Part shown: positions 1 to 9,927 of the stretch, one piece after another
Numbering within the stretch: the first letter of the stretch is position 1
Layout of the letters: each line of letters begins with the position of its first letter
Notes under the pieces: generated by a model
Databases searched by the model: none
What the model was told of the DNA's origin: nothing
The model's input: the letters and a program-made list of their open reading frames with translations, nothing else
From: CBDHFQ01 sp965262565
Lineage (GTDB): Bacteria; Bacteroidota; Bacteroidia; J057
Assembly: GCA_965262565.1 (NCBI GenBank)
Contig: CBDHFQ010000007.1
Coordinates: 186,001 to 250,000, forward strand
Length of the DNA: 64,000 nt
Reading direction: 5' to 3'
Position numbers and translations under genes: made by a program

Positions 1-322
1 AATAAGCTACCGCCGTCCCATACCCGTACATAAAATCCAGGGTTTGTTTTTCGCGTTTAGGAATTAGAATTCCATTAATTCTATCAATAACGAGTATGAT
101 TTCTTTTGCTACATCTCTTACATGAACTACTCCATGGTCAGAATAAAGCGCAATGTGCTTAATAGGATCTTTAAGAAAGGCTTCACTATGAATAATATAT
201 TCAAGAACAGCCTGTTCGGTCACCCTTTGATAATAATTTTGTTCGATGTAATTCCTAAATGATTCAGGTAAATACTGATTAGGTTGGGATGCAGGACTTT
301 GAGTTTCCTGAGGTGTAGACAT
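1..322 (-). CDS. HD-type phosphohydrolase-like protein, N-terminal part
   Basis: This reading frame runs leftward off the window edge, so only the first 107 residues are visible. It begins at an ATG at 320-322. The translated piece has a Pro/Gln-rich start (about residues 1-18), then a helical-looking region and the motif SDHGVVHVRDVA near residue 62. A His-rich turn of this kind is typical of the first metal-binding part of HD-domain phosphohydrolases. The diagnostic His-Asp pair would lie beyond the edge and cannot be checked, so the family call is tentative. A pseudogene or a different helical family cannot be excluded. Confidence 0.5.
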   Translation of the reverse strand, partial: MSTPQETQSPASQPNQYLPESFRNYIEQNYYQRVTEQAVLEYIIHSEAFLKDPIKHIALYSDHGVVHVRDVAKEIILVIDRINGILIPKREKQTLDFMYGYGTAVAY

Positions 323-427
323 ACAATACAACTTTAAGGCTTAAAATAGATAATTATCTGAACATTCACATATCCTAATAATAATTTACAAAGGGTATAT
401 ATACACTCCCTAGACATAAATGCAAAA

Positions 428-452
428 AGCCATCCTGACAAGCAGGATGGCT
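428..452 (-). terminator. Rho-independent terminator
   Basis: A perfect 10-bp stem (428-437 with 443-452) with a 5-nt loop is followed, reading leftward, by a run of five T. It lies about 20 bp past the stop of the T9SS protein and fits an intrinsic terminator for that gene. Confidence 0.8.
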
Positions 453-474
453 TAACACGTCATATTGATAATTT

Positions 475-1749
475 TTATTGAATAATCACTCTGTGACTCT
501 GCTGTTCTGAAGCAGAACTAACTCTCAGAAAATAATTTCCAGACATTAACTGGCTAAGATTCACATTATATTCATCTTGAGAGGTGTGATTAATATCCAG
601 GATTACTTCTTTTCCATAAATGTCAAACATTCTGATACTTTGAAGAGGAGTTAGAGATTGATTTTTAATATTAAGGGAAGTTGAAGCGGGGTTAGGGAAA
701 ACTTGTACGGAAATAGGGCCAACAGTTGAAGGGATTGAAGATACTTCAATAACATTTGACAAGCTGTATGAACCATCGATGTCAATTTGTTTTAATCTGT
801 AGAACAACCTGTCATTTACAGGCGTCCCATCCTGGAAAACGTATCTTACCTTTTCCTGTGAATTCCCTACTCCCAACACTGTCCCAACATCCTGAAATAG
901 ATGTCCATCTGTGGAGCGTTGAATTAAAAAGTGATCATTATTTAATTCTGAAGCAGTAACCCATTCTAAATAAACGTTACCTTCGTGAATTAGTCCCTCA
1001 AAGGAAACTAATTCAATCGGGAATATCTCTGGATTTTCAAATTCTTCGATGAGACATGGACTCATGTTAAGGGAAAATAATCTTGCATCAGCATCAGAAT
1101 ATCCGGCACCACCATTGTCAATTACCTTTGTACGGTACATAAATGAAGATTCAGCATTAAAGGTAAGTAAGACCATGTGCTCAGGCGCAGTGGTACTAAT
1201 ATCTTCCTGATTATCGACTGTCTTACATTCGAACATTACCGCCATATCACTATCATCATTCGAGTTTACCAAATCACTAGGTGTGTTCAATACGTGCGAT
1301 TCCTGATTACTAAATCCTACAGACTCCCTTAATTTCCAGCCGTCTCCATCTACATCTACTGCTGTAACGGACCAGCTTCTCAAATTAGTGAGGTCAGATG
1401 TACCACTATCTACAAATTTTATCTCAAAATCGATATATCCCTCTGTCCCGTTAGGACTCTGTTGATTAATTTTAACTTGAGGCTGAAAGGAATCATCATC
1501 ACCGAGATAAGAAATATCAATATCTACTAATCGGGCATTTATTTTATTCGCTATAGTTACCAATGCATCTACTGTATCCAATACTTGAGTGAAACGATAG
1601 ACAGCACCTACACGACCGTCAATACCAGACTCCAAATAGTGATTTCTAAATGAAAGAACTGGACCTAGATCACATTGTCCTTGAACTAAGATAGAGCTAG
1701 AAATTAATAGCAGAAGGAGGGGTAGTAAAATAACATTGCGTAAATTCAT
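475..1749 (-). CDS. T9SS type A sorting-domain protein
   Basis: A 424-residue exported protein. An upstream in-frame extension exists, but the ATG at 1747-1749 is preferred because it puts a classic signal peptide (MNLRNVILLPLLLLL..., ending at VQGQ) at the N-terminus. The middle has no recognisable catalytic motif. Around residues 240-340 there is a segment of the kind found before Bacteroidota sorting domains (ELNNDHFLIQRSTDG, then FYRLKQIDIDGSYSLSNV). The last ~80 residues match the Por secretion/T9SS type A signal, with VFPNPAS, IRMFDIYGKEV and GNYFLRV. The protein is therefore likely exported by the Sec and then the type IX pathway and placed on the surface or released. It stands alone and has its own terminator. 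Its function is unknown. Confidence 0.85.
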   Translation of the reverse strand: MNLRNVILLPLLLLLISSSILVQGQCDLGPVLSFRNHYLESGIDGRVGAVYRFTQVLDTVDALVTIANKINARLVDIDISYLGDDDSFQPQVKINQQSPNGTEGYIDFEIKFVDSGTSDLTNLRSWSVTAVDVDGDGWKLRESVGFSNQESHVLNTPSDLVNSNDDSDMAVMFECKTVDNQEDISTTAPEHMVLLTFNAESSFMYRTKVIDNGGAGYSDADARLFSLNMSPCLIEEFENPEIFPIELVSFEGLIHEGNVYLEWVTASELNNDHFLIQRSTDGHLFQDVGTVLGVGNSQEKVRYVFQDGTPVNDRLFYRLKQIDIDGSYSLSNVIEVSSIPSTVGPISVQVFPNPASTSLNIKNQSLTPLQSIRMFDIYGKEVILDINHTSQDEYNVNLSQLMSGNYFLRVSSASEQQSHRVIIQ

Positions 1750-2359
1750 TTCTATAACATTAGTCTGTTGAGTTGCTATTAGCTCATGCAATAGAAAAAC
1801 CGTTTTTAAATAACTGAATTTGAATAGATAACTTTCGTTTGAACAATTCAAAAGTAGTACGAATTTCGGTCATTTCTTACAGATGTTACTTTTTTAGATT
1901 ATTTTGTAGGATGAATAGTCAGGAAGGAGGATTAAGTGGTTTATTGGGATGTAAGTATTTGATAATATTTATCTTTTATCTAGATTTCGAGTGTAAAAGA
2001 TATGAATCAAAAGATTAATAAAGCGTTTTGGGAAGAATAAGAATTCCGGACGGTTTACTTCGGGAAAATTCCAAGCAAACGTTATTGATATGACCTCCGG
2101 TTCAGAAAGACACAAAAACTCCTGACGATCAAATAGTTAATAAGATTACAATTTATAGATTATAAAAAATATTTCAGTAGTCATTCTACTGTCATATGGC
2201 AGAAATCTACAGGAGGAAAAAATAAGCCTAAAAAAATGAATGTAAATCCCACATTTACCGTTCTATCTTCGTTTATGTTGTAGTTGTTTCGACTTAGGTC
2301 GGAGCACGTCTCTACGAAGCGCACACAGCTGGTCTGTGTGCGTGTTTTCTTTTCGGGAA
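1750..2359. other. Intergenic region, no convincing gene
   Basis: About 610 bases separate two leftward genes. The left part should hold the promoter of the T9SS protein. The right part holds a strong hairpin (listed separately). A short leftward frame at 2181-2387 overlaps the hairpin, has no family likeness, and is not accepted as a gene. Confidence 0.6.
2320..2342. terminator. Strong hairpin downstream of the esterase gene
   Basis: A perfect 9-bp GC-rich stem (2320-2328 with 2334-2342) with a 5-nt loop. On the plus strand it is followed by a T-rich stretch. On the minus strand, which would serve the upstream esterase gene, no T-tract follows. It may be a terminator or mRNA-end stabiliser for the leftward operon. 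Confidence 0.4.
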
Positions 2360-3277
2360 CTAAAGTAAACCTCGGACTTTCAACCATGCCTCACATATCG
2401 TGGGCCAGAATCCTGTAGCTTCGTTATCTTCAGCAAAAGAAAATCCATGTCCGCCAGTTTCAAAGACATGCATGGCGGCAGGAACGCCATGTTCTCTTAG
2501 TGCAAGGTAATATTTGACGCTATTTTCAGGGACCACTCCTTCATCATCATTAGCGTGAATAAGTAAGGCGGGAGGTGTCTGCTTAGTCACTTTGGCTTCA
2601 TTAGAGTAAAAGCTTGCCCTTTCTTTAGATGGTCGATTACCGATTAAATTTTTCCTCGACCCCATATGTGTATAGTCCTCATCCATGGTTATTACCGGGT
2701 AAATGAGGATAGAAAAATCAGGTCTGGCACTAAATTGATCTACTTCTTCCGAAGAAGGAGATGAATTATCATTAAAATGTGTAGATACGGTAGAAGCTAA
2801 GTGACCACCAGCAGAAAATCCCATAATCCCTATTTTCTCAGTATCTAAGTTCCATTCATCTGCCTTACTTCTTACCAATCGCATAGCCCTTTGCGCATCC
2901 ATCAAAGCTACTTTATCTTTACAATCTTCTTCTTCCCAATGAGGTAAGCGATATCTCAGCACAAAAGCAGCAATTCCCAATTCATTAAACCATTCAGCCA
3001 TCTTAATTCCTTCCCAGTCCCATGCTAAAATGGTATATCCCCCTCCAGGACAAATAACTATTCCCGTTCCATTTGCATTACTAGCTGGAGGAAGGAACAC
3101 TTCTATCACCGGTTCACGAACCTTACTTATTCTCCTTCCTATACGTTCATCTTCTTCTACTTCCATTTTCAGCTGGCTTTCACACGGAATTCCTTCCGGC
3201 CATAGGGGAAAAACATTGGACTGACCATACATCCAGAATGGTATACAGATGGATAGTAATAGTAGGATTGACCTCAT
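2360..3277 (-). CDS. Exported alpha/beta-hydrolase, acetylxylan-esterase-like
   Basis: A 305-residue serine hydrolase with a Sec signal peptide (residues 1-18, ending WMYGQ). The oxyanion-hole segment is ICPGGGY at about residue 74. The nucleophile elbow GFSAGG lies near residue 155, the acidic part is likely in HANDDEG near 245, and the catalytic His is in GGHGF near 280. This is the arrangement of the esterase/lipase group often annotated as acetylxylan esterase or BD-FAE-like carbohydrate esterase. It probably removes acyl groups from plant or algal polysaccharide in the periplasm. It lies 23 bp downstream of the dehydrogenase gene on the same strand, so the two are probably cotranscribed. 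The substrate cannot be told from sequence. Confidence 0.85.
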   Translation of the reverse strand: MRSILLLLSICIPFWMYGQSNVFPLWPEGIPCESQLKMEVEEDERIGRRISKVREPVIEVFLPPASNANGTGIVICPGGGYTILAWDWEGIKMAEWFNELGIAAFVLRYRLPHWEEEDCKDKVALMDAQRAMRLVRSKADEWNLDTEKIGIMGFSAGGHLASTVSTHFNDNSSPSSEEVDQFSARPDFSILIYPVITMDEDYTHMGSRKNLIGNRPSKERASFYSNEAKVTKQTPPALLIHANDDEGVVPENSVKYYLALREHGVPAAMHVFETGGHGFSFAEDNEATGFWPTICEAWLKVRGLL

Positions 3278-3300
3278 AGTATGTAATGTTGATGTAGTGA

Positions 3301-4311
3301 TTAAAGTAGTATCATCGCCTTCATGACATGATTTTCTTTGTTCAATAGAGATGGAAAGGTATCGATCGCTTCCTCAAACGGGACTTTGTGCGTAATGAAT
3401 GCTTCCGACTCTATGCTGCCATTCCTCATACATTCTATGACATATGCTAAATCATCCATCGTTGCATTCCTGCTACTTTTCAGCGTCAACTCCTTTTTAT
3501 GAAAATCGGGATCATAGAATTGTATATCTCCTTTTATCAACCCAACATAAATCAAGCTTCCACCATGGGCTACGTAGTTGAACGCATTCTGCATAGATCT
3601 TTGGCTTCCTGTAACATCAAAAGCGATATACGGAAATTCTCCATCCGTCCACGCTAAAAGTTGATCTTCTACCGAGGGTATTTTCCCAGGATTCAATGTG
3701 TATGCTACCCCTAGAGAGTTCTTACAATAAGCTAATCGATGTTCGTCCAGGTCCATGACTATCACCTCGGCTCCGGCAATTTGCGCAAATTGAATTACCC
3801 CTACTCCAATGGGTCCTGCTCCAATGACTAATACCTTATCTCCTTTCTCGATATGTGCACGTCTTACTGCATGGGCTCCTATTCCCATACACTCGACCAT
3901 AGCCATTTGCTCTAAAGATATCCCATCTGCTTCCAGAAGGAGTTCCCGGGGAACACTTATCCATTCCTGCATCCCTCCATCCAAATGGACGCCCAATACT
4001 TGCATATGGCGACTACAATTTGATTTGTTCCTACGTACCGCTTGATCTTCTTCTTTAACCCAATATGGTACGACAACGACCTCATCTCCTATGTTGAATT
4101 CATCAGTAGCTTCTGCCACTTCTGCTGCTAATTCGTGCCCTAAAATTCTGGGATAAGAAAAAAATGGTTGGGTTCCATCATAGGCGTGTAAGTCCGTTCC
4201 ACAAATTCCGATTCGCTTAATCTTTACCAATACTTCCCCTTCCTTACTCTCGGGTATGTCCTTATCTATCCATGTTAATAAGCCTGGTGATTTGCAAACA
4301 ATCGCTTTCAT
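3301..4311 (-). CDS. Zinc-type alcohol/polyol dehydrogenase (MDR family)
   Basis: A 336-residue medium-chain dehydrogenase. The GroES-like half has the catalytic-zinc ligands Cys37 (GICGTDLH) and His59-Glu60 (GHE). The Rossmann half has the nucleotide-binding motif VIGAGPIGVG near residue 165. The family usually oxidises sugar acids, polyols or threonine with NAD(P)+. The lobe that normally carries four structural-zinc cysteines reads PYWVKEEDQAVRRNKSNC and retains only one Cys, so the structural zinc has probably been lost; catalytic zinc should remain. The following LGVHLDGGMQEW segment is typical of sugar-acid dehydrogenases of this family. It is the first gene of a probable two-gene leftward operon with the esterase. 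Confidence 0.85.
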   Translation of the reverse strand: MKAIVCKSPGLLTWIDKDIPESKEGEVLVKIKRIGICGTDLHAYDGTQPFFSYPRILGHELAAEVAEATDEFNIGDEVVVVPYWVKEEDQAVRRNKSNCSRHMQVLGVHLDGGMQEWISVPRELLLEADGISLEQMAMVECMGIGAHAVRRAHIEKGDKVLVIGAGPIGVGVIQFAQIAGAEVIVMDLDEHRLAYCKNSLGVAYTLNPGKIPSVEDQLLAWTDGEFPYIAFDVTGSQRSMQNAFNYVAHGGSLIYVGLIKGDIQFYDPDFHKKELTLKSSRNATMDDLAYVIECMRNGSIESEAFITHKVPFEEAIDTFPSLLNKENHVMKAMILL

Positions 4312-4438
4312 GTACAGTAATTACCTATATGTTGAAACATTTAGAATATAACATGAATTAAAAAACTTCCAATATTTCTTTTATATTAAATATTTAATTT
4401 TTTTATATATCGATATTAAAGCCTATTTCCTTCCTTAG

Positions 4439-5278
4439 ATGAAGATAATATTTTATGGTACAAGAGGCTCAATCCCTGTTCCTGATCCTGATTTCCAGGA
4501 GTTTGGAGGTAATACTACTTGTGTAGAAGTTATTTTTGGAGATGGAAGTATTGTCATTCTGGATGCTGGAAGTGGATTAAGAAATATGGGTAAAGCGCTT
4601 ATGGCCAGAGGACACCAACAATACGACAATATTTACATTGCCCTTTCCCATTTTCACTGGGATCATATTCAGGGATTTCCTTTTTTTGAACCTGCCTATG
4701 ATCCCAGAAGGCATTTTACCATTACCACAGCCCATAGAAAAAATGCGAGTAAGAATCTGGAAGAAATTTTCGAAACCCAAATGCAGGAAGAATTTTTTCC
4801 GGTTCCTTTAAAGCAAATGGGAGCATCTATTCATTTCGATCAGCTAAGAGAGGATGTATTTTGTGGCCCCAATTTTCAATTGAAAGTACTTCAGCACAGT
4901 CATCCAGGTATAGCCTTCAGTTACAGAATTGAGGCTGAAACTGGGGTACTGGTTTTTTGTACGGATATAGAACACGGGGAACAGTTGGATGAAAGGATTA
5001 TTAAATTTTCCGAAGGAGCTGATTTATTGATCCACGATGCGCAATATACCCCGGAAGAATTGACCACTAAAAGAGGTTGGGGCCATAGCAGTTGGGTTCA
5101 AGCGATAGAGGTAGCAAAACAGGCCGGGGTTAACCTATTGGCACTCACCCATCACGACCCTGAACATAATGACTCTTTTCTCAGACAGGTGGAAAAGCAA
5201 TGTCAATCCGTTTTTCCTTATAGCTTTTTGGCGAGGGAAAAGATGCAGGTAGAATTTAATCGGAAAAAACTTCCTTAA
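4439..5278 (+). CDS. Metallo-beta-lactamase-fold hydrolase
   Basis: A 279-residue cytoplasmic protein (no signal peptide) of the MBL superfamily. The metal motif SHFHWDHIQG (His71, His73, Asp75, His76) follows the usual FYGTRGSIP start and the VILDAGSG strand. Later ligands are expected at HSHPG (about residue 158), the Asp in FCTDIEHG (about 178), and THHDPEH (about 238). The GTRGS start and short helical insert are typical of the PhnP/RNase Z-like branch, often listed as MBL-fold metallo-hydrolase. The substrate could be a cyclic nucleotide, phosphodiester or similar and is not determined. Its 3' end overlaps the convergent helicase-nuclease gene by 23 bp, so the two transcripts run into each other. 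Confidence 0.88.
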   Translation: MKIIFYGTRGSIPVPDPDFQEFGGNTTCVEVIFGDGSIVILDAGSGLRNMGKALMARGHQQYDNIYIALSHFHWDHIQGFPFFEPAYDPRRHFTITTAHRKNASKNLEEIFETQMQEEFFPVPLKQMGASIHFDQLREDVFCGPNFQLKVLQHSHPGIAFSYRIEAETGVLVFCTDIEHGEQLDERIIKFSEGADLLIHDAQYTPEELTTKRGWGHSSWVQAIEVAKQAGVNLLALTHHDPEHNDSFLRQVEKQCQSVFPYSFLAREKMQVEFNRKKLP

Positions 5279-8200
5279 TCTCCCCACTACTTAAATAGTA
5301 CAAAAATCCTTTTACTTCCGCATAATTCATGTCTCGAAGTGCCTGAATATATCGCCTGACCTGATATTCATCTTTGGAACGAGCCTGGCCGGTTTTGTAA
5401 TCGATCACCCATGCCCTATCATTCGTTAGCATAATCCTATCCGGTCTTAACACATATCCTTCAGCCGTTATGATCTCTCGTTCATTTCTTACGTCCCAAT
5501 GAGGTTGGTACCAGGCGTTAACTCGAGGAGGTGAGATAACTCTGTGAAGCTGTTCTTTTAGGGGCTGAACTTTCTCGGAAGATATATATCCCAAAATATG
5601 CATCTTCTTAGCAGCCTGCTCCACTTCGTTTTCATATTTAATTTGAGCAAGTGCTTCGTGCAACAGTTCTCCCTGTGCAATTTTATCGTATCTACTTAGC
5701 CAATCCGCTGGCAAATATCTATTAGCACTGTATTTTATCCTTATTTCTCTACTCCATCCAGCTCCCTGAATAGTTTGAGTGGGAATTGCCATTGGTTTCG
5801 TCCCCAGTTCTATTTCTATCCGTTCCTTTTCTTTATCATGAGAGATTACTTCATCATCCAGATATCCTGTTTCAAAATGTAGAGGAGCCTCTCCCCATTG
5901 CCCCTGAAAAATCTCTTCATTTAATGTATGAGCCAACAAAGAGGAAATACTGTTCAGTTTAGCCTTTGAAGGTGAGACCTCTTTGGTAAAAACATGAAGT
6001 TGGAACTTCGACCGAGTAAAAGCTACATAGAGCAAATTTAAATTATCCAGATAGCACAACATTCTCTCCTCCTGATAAGCATCAGCAAAATGGGTATGAG
6101 CCAGTTTACTCGAAGCGTGAATAGGTAAATATTGGAAGGGCTGAAACATTTCGTGTTGTGCAGCTTCTACCCACATGATGCTGTTTGTTTTAGGTTCTAA
6201 TTCCCAATCTGCCAGCGGTAGGATGACTATGGGAAATTCAAGTCCTTTCGATTTATGAATGGTCATGATTCTCACGGCATCCGGTTCCTCATTTGTAGCT
6301 ATGGCTCTTTTGTGTTTTTTCTCTTCCCACCATTCGAGAAAGCCACTCAGACTAGCATCAAATTTATTGGAGAATTCCCATATAGTATCCATAAATCCCT
6401 GAAGATAGGCATTAGTCTCTCTCAAAAAAGGAAACAATTGCCGAATATGTTCTGCACATTCGTAAATAGGGAGGGTTTGTAGTCCCTGTTGATGTTGTTT
6501 AACTAACGCCCAGAATGTTTGAAAATCATCCGTAAATAGCAGATGGTTGATTTCATGGGTATCACTGAGAAGGGCAAAATAGTACTGCAAGCTCACCTTA
6601 GCTATTTCATCTTCAGGTCTGAGCAGAAAAGTGAAGAAGGCTGACATAAATCGGACATGTGGATGCTTATTTATGAGCAGGGATTCAGCGGAAACTACTT
6701 TTATACGATGAGCCTGTAAGTGTTCAGCCAGCTTAATACCATCTGGATTAGTCCTAACCAATAAAGCAATATCCTTTCCTTTATGCCCAATAGTAAACAG
6801 ATCTTTAATCAAGTTTACACATTCTTCCATTGCTAATTCCTTCCAGGATGGTACATCTTCCGGATCTTTCCCTTTGCGATCAGGGAAAGCTTTGATAGAA
6901 GCATATCCTGGCTGTTCCGTCTTTTGAGCGATCTGAATAACATGAGAATAAGCAGTATGAAAAACACTAGCATCCTCCCCAAAAACCGCTCCCAACAGAT
7001 CCGCCGCCAGTTTGAAAAAAATGTTATTAAACTCTACGATCTCTTTTGCTGTACGCCAATTATTATCGAGGGGTACTACTTCTGCGCGTTGTCCTGTAGC
7101 TTTATATACCTGCTCTTCTATATCTTTCATCAATAACCACATATTGCCATTTCTCCATCGATAAATGGATTGCTTTACATCTCCCATGATCCCCACCCGC
7201 GTGTGTACATCTCCTTTAGCCAGTGCTTCCAGCACTAATGGAAATAGATTATCCCACTGCATATCAGAAGTATCTTGAAACTCATCTAGTAAATAATACT
7301 GATACCTCACCCCTACTTTTTCATAAATAAATGGAGTTAATGCTCCTGGAAGTTGATCGGGATCGGAAATAATCGAATTTAACAGAAAAGAAGTATCAGA
7401 AATGATCATTTCATTCTGTTCTTTCCTGTACACATTGAGTTTTTTGGTAAGATCATTTAGCAGTCCAAAGCTATATAAGGTCCTGAACACAGCAACGGAG
7501 GATCTGTAATTAGTATAAGATGTATCTACATGAGCTATTAATTGCTGCATAATAGCCTCAAGTCCAGCGTCCAAAGCCGCCTGTATATCAGCCTTACGCT
7601 TGGAAGATTTAGTATACCAGGCTCCTTGTCCATGAGCAACATCTATGGCTCTTTTTCCCGGTAAATAGTCATCAGGTCCACTTGCCTCAGATACCTTAGA
7701 AAAATATCCTGCAGGTCCGCTTTTCCCATAAGCAAAATCCCGAACCCCTAATTGGAAGGTATCCATGATTTGAATGGCTTCTTGCGCCCATGCCTTCATT
7801 TGACGTTCAAAGCCAAATTTTATTCTTTTGATCTCCTCCCCAAAAGAAATCACATCTTCTATGATCTGTTGGTTTGTAGTATGATCCATCATTCTCCGTT
7901 GGAACGCTTCACTAAAAAGCTCATATCCCAAATTTTTTACAGGGATTTCTATGTTCCAGCTTTTATTTTCATCCAGATTGGAAGCGATGAATCCCTGAAA
8001 TAGTCTGGTAATTGCCTGACTTTCTCCAGCATCCAATAAAACATCCCTAACAATTTGATCTAGTACTAATTTTTGTTCTGTCTGTATATCATATCCTAAA
8101 GGAAGATTTAACTCTCTGGCAAAAGCTCTAATGACCCTTTGAAAAAAACTTTCTATGGTGCTGACGGAAAAATTAGAATAATCGTGTAAAATCAGGGATA

Positions 8201-8507
8201 ATGATTGATGTGATCTTTTGGATATTTCATTAGATGCCGGGGAATCAATATTTACTAATTTTTCCTTTAAAAGCTTATACAGCGGATCTTTTTCCAATGT
8301 TTGTAGATCCTCATATGCCAATTTTCCCAAAGAATGAACAATCCGCTGTTTCATTTCTTCGGTAGCCTTATTTGTAAAAGTAATAGCGAGAATTTCTCTA
8401 AAACTTTTGGGTTCAGTAAGTAATACTGTAAGATATTCCAATACCAACGCAAAAGTCTTTCCACTTCCTGCAGAACTCTTGTATATTTTTAAGGATGGTG
8501 TATGCAA
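5256..8507 (-). CDS. UvrD/RecB-like helicase with C-terminal nuclease domain (AddA-like)
   Basis: A 1083-residue superfamily 1A helicase. Walker A is SSAGSGKT at residues 11-18, followed by the Q/Ia region AITFTNKATEEM. Walker B is DEFQDT at about residue 408. Motif III-like GDVKQSIYRWR, motif V IHKSKGLEF and motif VI LLYVAFTRSK follow. The last ~130 residues contain LRPDRI and VIDYKTGQ (about residue 1034), the PD-(D/E)XK nuclease core of RecB/AddA proteins. It should unwind and trim DNA ends during double-strand-break repair. No ATG fits: an in-frame stop lies just upstream, and the TTG at 8505-8507 is the only start that keeps the N-terminal strand. No AddB-type partner is seen in the window; it could lie elsewhere. 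Confidence 0.9.
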   Translation of the reverse strand: MHTPSLKIYKSSAGSGKTFALVLEYLTVLLTEPKSFREILAITFTNKATEEMKQRIVHSLGKLAYEDLQTLEKDPLYKLLKEKLVNIDSPASNEISKRSHQSLSLILHDYSNFSVSTIESFFQRVIRAFARELNLPLGYDIQTEQKLVLDQIVRDVLLDAGESQAITRLFQGFIASNLDENKSWNIEIPVKNLGYELFSEAFQRRMMDHTTNQQIIEDVISFGEEIKRIKFGFERQMKAWAQEAIQIMDTFQLGVRDFAYGKSGPAGYFSKVSEASGPDDYLPGKRAIDVAHGQGAWYTKSSKRKADIQAALDAGLEAIMQQLIAHVDTSYTNYRSSVAVFRTLYSFGLLNDLTKKLNVYRKEQNEMIISDTSFLLNSIISDPDQLPGALTPFIYEKVGVRYQYYLLDEFQDTSDMQWDNLFPLVLEALAKGDVHTRVGIMGDVKQSIYRWRNGNMWLLMKDIEEQVYKATGQRAEVVPLDNNWRTAKEIVEFNNIFFKLAADLLGAVFGEDASVFHTAYSHVIQIAQKTEQPGYASIKAFPDRKGKDPEDVPSWKELAMEECVNLIKDLFTIGHKGKDIALLVRTNPDGIKLAEHLQAHRIKVVSAESLLINKHPHVRFMSAFFTFLLRPEDEIAKVSLQYYFALLSDTHEINHLLFTDDFQTFWALVKQHQQGLQTLPIYECAEHIRQLFPFLRETNAYLQGFMDTIWEFSNKFDASLSGFLEWWEEKKHKRAIATNEEPDAVRIMTIHKSKGLEFPIVILPLADWELEPKTNSIMWVEAAQHEMFQPFQYLPIHASSKLAHTHFADAYQEERMLCYLDNLNLLYVAFTRSKFQLHVFTKEVSPSKAKLNSISSLLAHTLNEEIFQGQWGEAPLHFETGYLDDEVISHDKEKERIEIELGTKPMAIPTQTIQGAGWSREIRIKYSANRYLPADWLSRYDKIAQGELLHEALAQIKYENEVEQAAKKMHILGYISSEKVQPLKEQLHRVISPPRVNAWYQPHWDVRNEREIITAEGYVLRPDRIMLTNDRAWVIDYKTGQARSKDEYQVRRYIQALRDMNYAEVKGFLYYLSSGEIKEVFSD

Positions 8508-9045
8508 GCTTTTGGTATGTTAATTTGTGCTTCAACTTATAATGCAAACTAGAAAATAGATGTAAGATATTAATACCACATGTCAAGATTATCGAAAAAT
8601 GGAAATAATTTGGCCACTTCTTCGGCCACGTCTCTCTTTTAAAGATTAACTATGTGTTGAACAAGCCTGGAGGTAACTTTAGCTACTATTTAGTTGAATA
8701 TATAGTTTCACTTAACAAGAAATAGGAATAGTTTTTCAAAACATAATTACAGGATCTAAAATATTTTTCCTGGATTTAGGATAATCGTACCTTTATTTGT
8801 CCCAGCGTAAAACCAGATATTTACCTCATAGTCATCTGAATAAGTATTTTCCTTACCTACTGACCACAATCAAAATTACGTAATAATACTTAATTTTATT
8901 TTTTCATTATCTTACACTTGCGAACTTAAGAAAGAGATTCCCTCTATTTTACATGTTCATTATAACGTTGGGCTATACCTTGCAGAAAGGGTTATCAGGA
9001 ATAATTAAATCTGTACATTTTTTAGACTAACATCAGATTGGGTAT
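8508..9045. other. Divergent intergenic region
   Basis: About 540 A+T-rich bases between the leftward helicase-nuclease gene and the rightward acetyltransferase gene. It must hold both promoters. I saw no frame, hairpin with T-tract or repeat that I could support. Confidence 0.5.
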
Positions 9046-9927
9046 ATGCAAAGTAAAGGTACTGGTCCATTTTCTTTTTATGCTGATTTGCCAAAAGTAT
9101 ACTCACCACCTTCACTTTATCCATACAATTTAACAAAGCCAGATGGCATTTGCTCTGGAACGGATTCACTGGCATTTTATCAGTTAGATTACAAACTTTA
9201 TATAGATACCAAGAAATCTATTATTAAAAAACATCTGGAAAATCTTGGATTCCGCATAGGCATCATGAATCAAACCGATGAAGATTTCTTTGGTGTATTA
9301 AATTTTCTTCAATCGCGATATTCAGATAAACAAGCATTAGAAATCTGCCATTTTGACTTACATCGATTTGTAGAGTACGGTCATGGCTTACTACTAAAAG
9401 ATATACACAACAAGGTGGTAGGAACCGTATTCGAAGTTGCTTATGACACAGTGGAAAAAACCTCCTACACTATCCGGCTTGCTATCTCAGAAGAGTGTAA
9501 AGGAAAGCAATTAGGATTCCATTTGATGCAATACTCTTGTCTCATTGCAATGGAAAGAGGTGCCAGAGTTAAGAGGGGAATTATAGAGTACAATAACGAG
9601 AGAAGTCTTTATATAAATCTAAATAAAATTGGATGGATGTGCGATAAAATCTACGAATATATTCCAGGCTTAGGAACATTTTTTGGTATCGTACTTCCCC
9701 TTGATCCTTACGGACTCAGTTCAAATATCATAGAACTTCCAAAACTTACTTCCTTTATTCGGGAAAAACATGAAGGTCAAGATTATTTATTGATTAAGCA
9801 TCAGGATAGTGAAGCCATCTCAGATATGTATCATCATACAGAGTTTAAAGTTGTTGCTTTTATTCCCAGAGATTATATAGATCACAATGCATATTTTTTT
9901 GCCGTTCCAATGCTTTCCCCTGAATAA
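9046..9927 (+). CDS. GNAT-family N-acetyltransferase-like protein
   Basis: A 293-residue soluble protein. Residues ~150-205 resemble the GNAT core: strand 4 IRLAISEECKGKQLGFHLM, whose CKGKQLG stretch sits where the acetyl-CoA pyrophosphate loop (R/Q-x-x-G-x-G/A) belongs, then the NERSLYINLNKIGW segment that matches motif B. The loop is imperfect (Lys-Gln-Leu-Gly), so CoA binding is probable but not certain. Sequence before residue 60 and after 220 is unlike known domains. It ends 97 bp before the nucleotide-transporter-like gene on the same strand, and may be cotranscribed with it. The acceptor molecule is unknown. Confidence 0.6.
   Translation: MQSKGTGPFSFYADLPKVYSPPSLYPYNLTKPDGICSGTDSLAFYQLDYKLYIDTKKSIIKKHLENLGFRIGIMNQTDEDFFGVLNFLQSRYSDKQALEICHFDLHRFVEYGHGLLLKDIHNKVVGTVFEVAYDTVEKTSYTIRLAISEECKGKQLGFHLMQYSCLIAMERGARVKRGIIEYNNERSLYINLNKIGWMCDKIYEYIPGLGTFFGIVLPLDPYGLSSNIIELPKLTSFIREKHEGQDYLLIKHQDSEAISDMYHHTEFKVVAFIPRDYIDHNAYFFAVPMLSPE

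Noticed and set aside
2181..2387. 68-codon leftward frame
   Set aside because: It spans a strong hairpin, overlaps the end of the esterase gene and has no family likeness.
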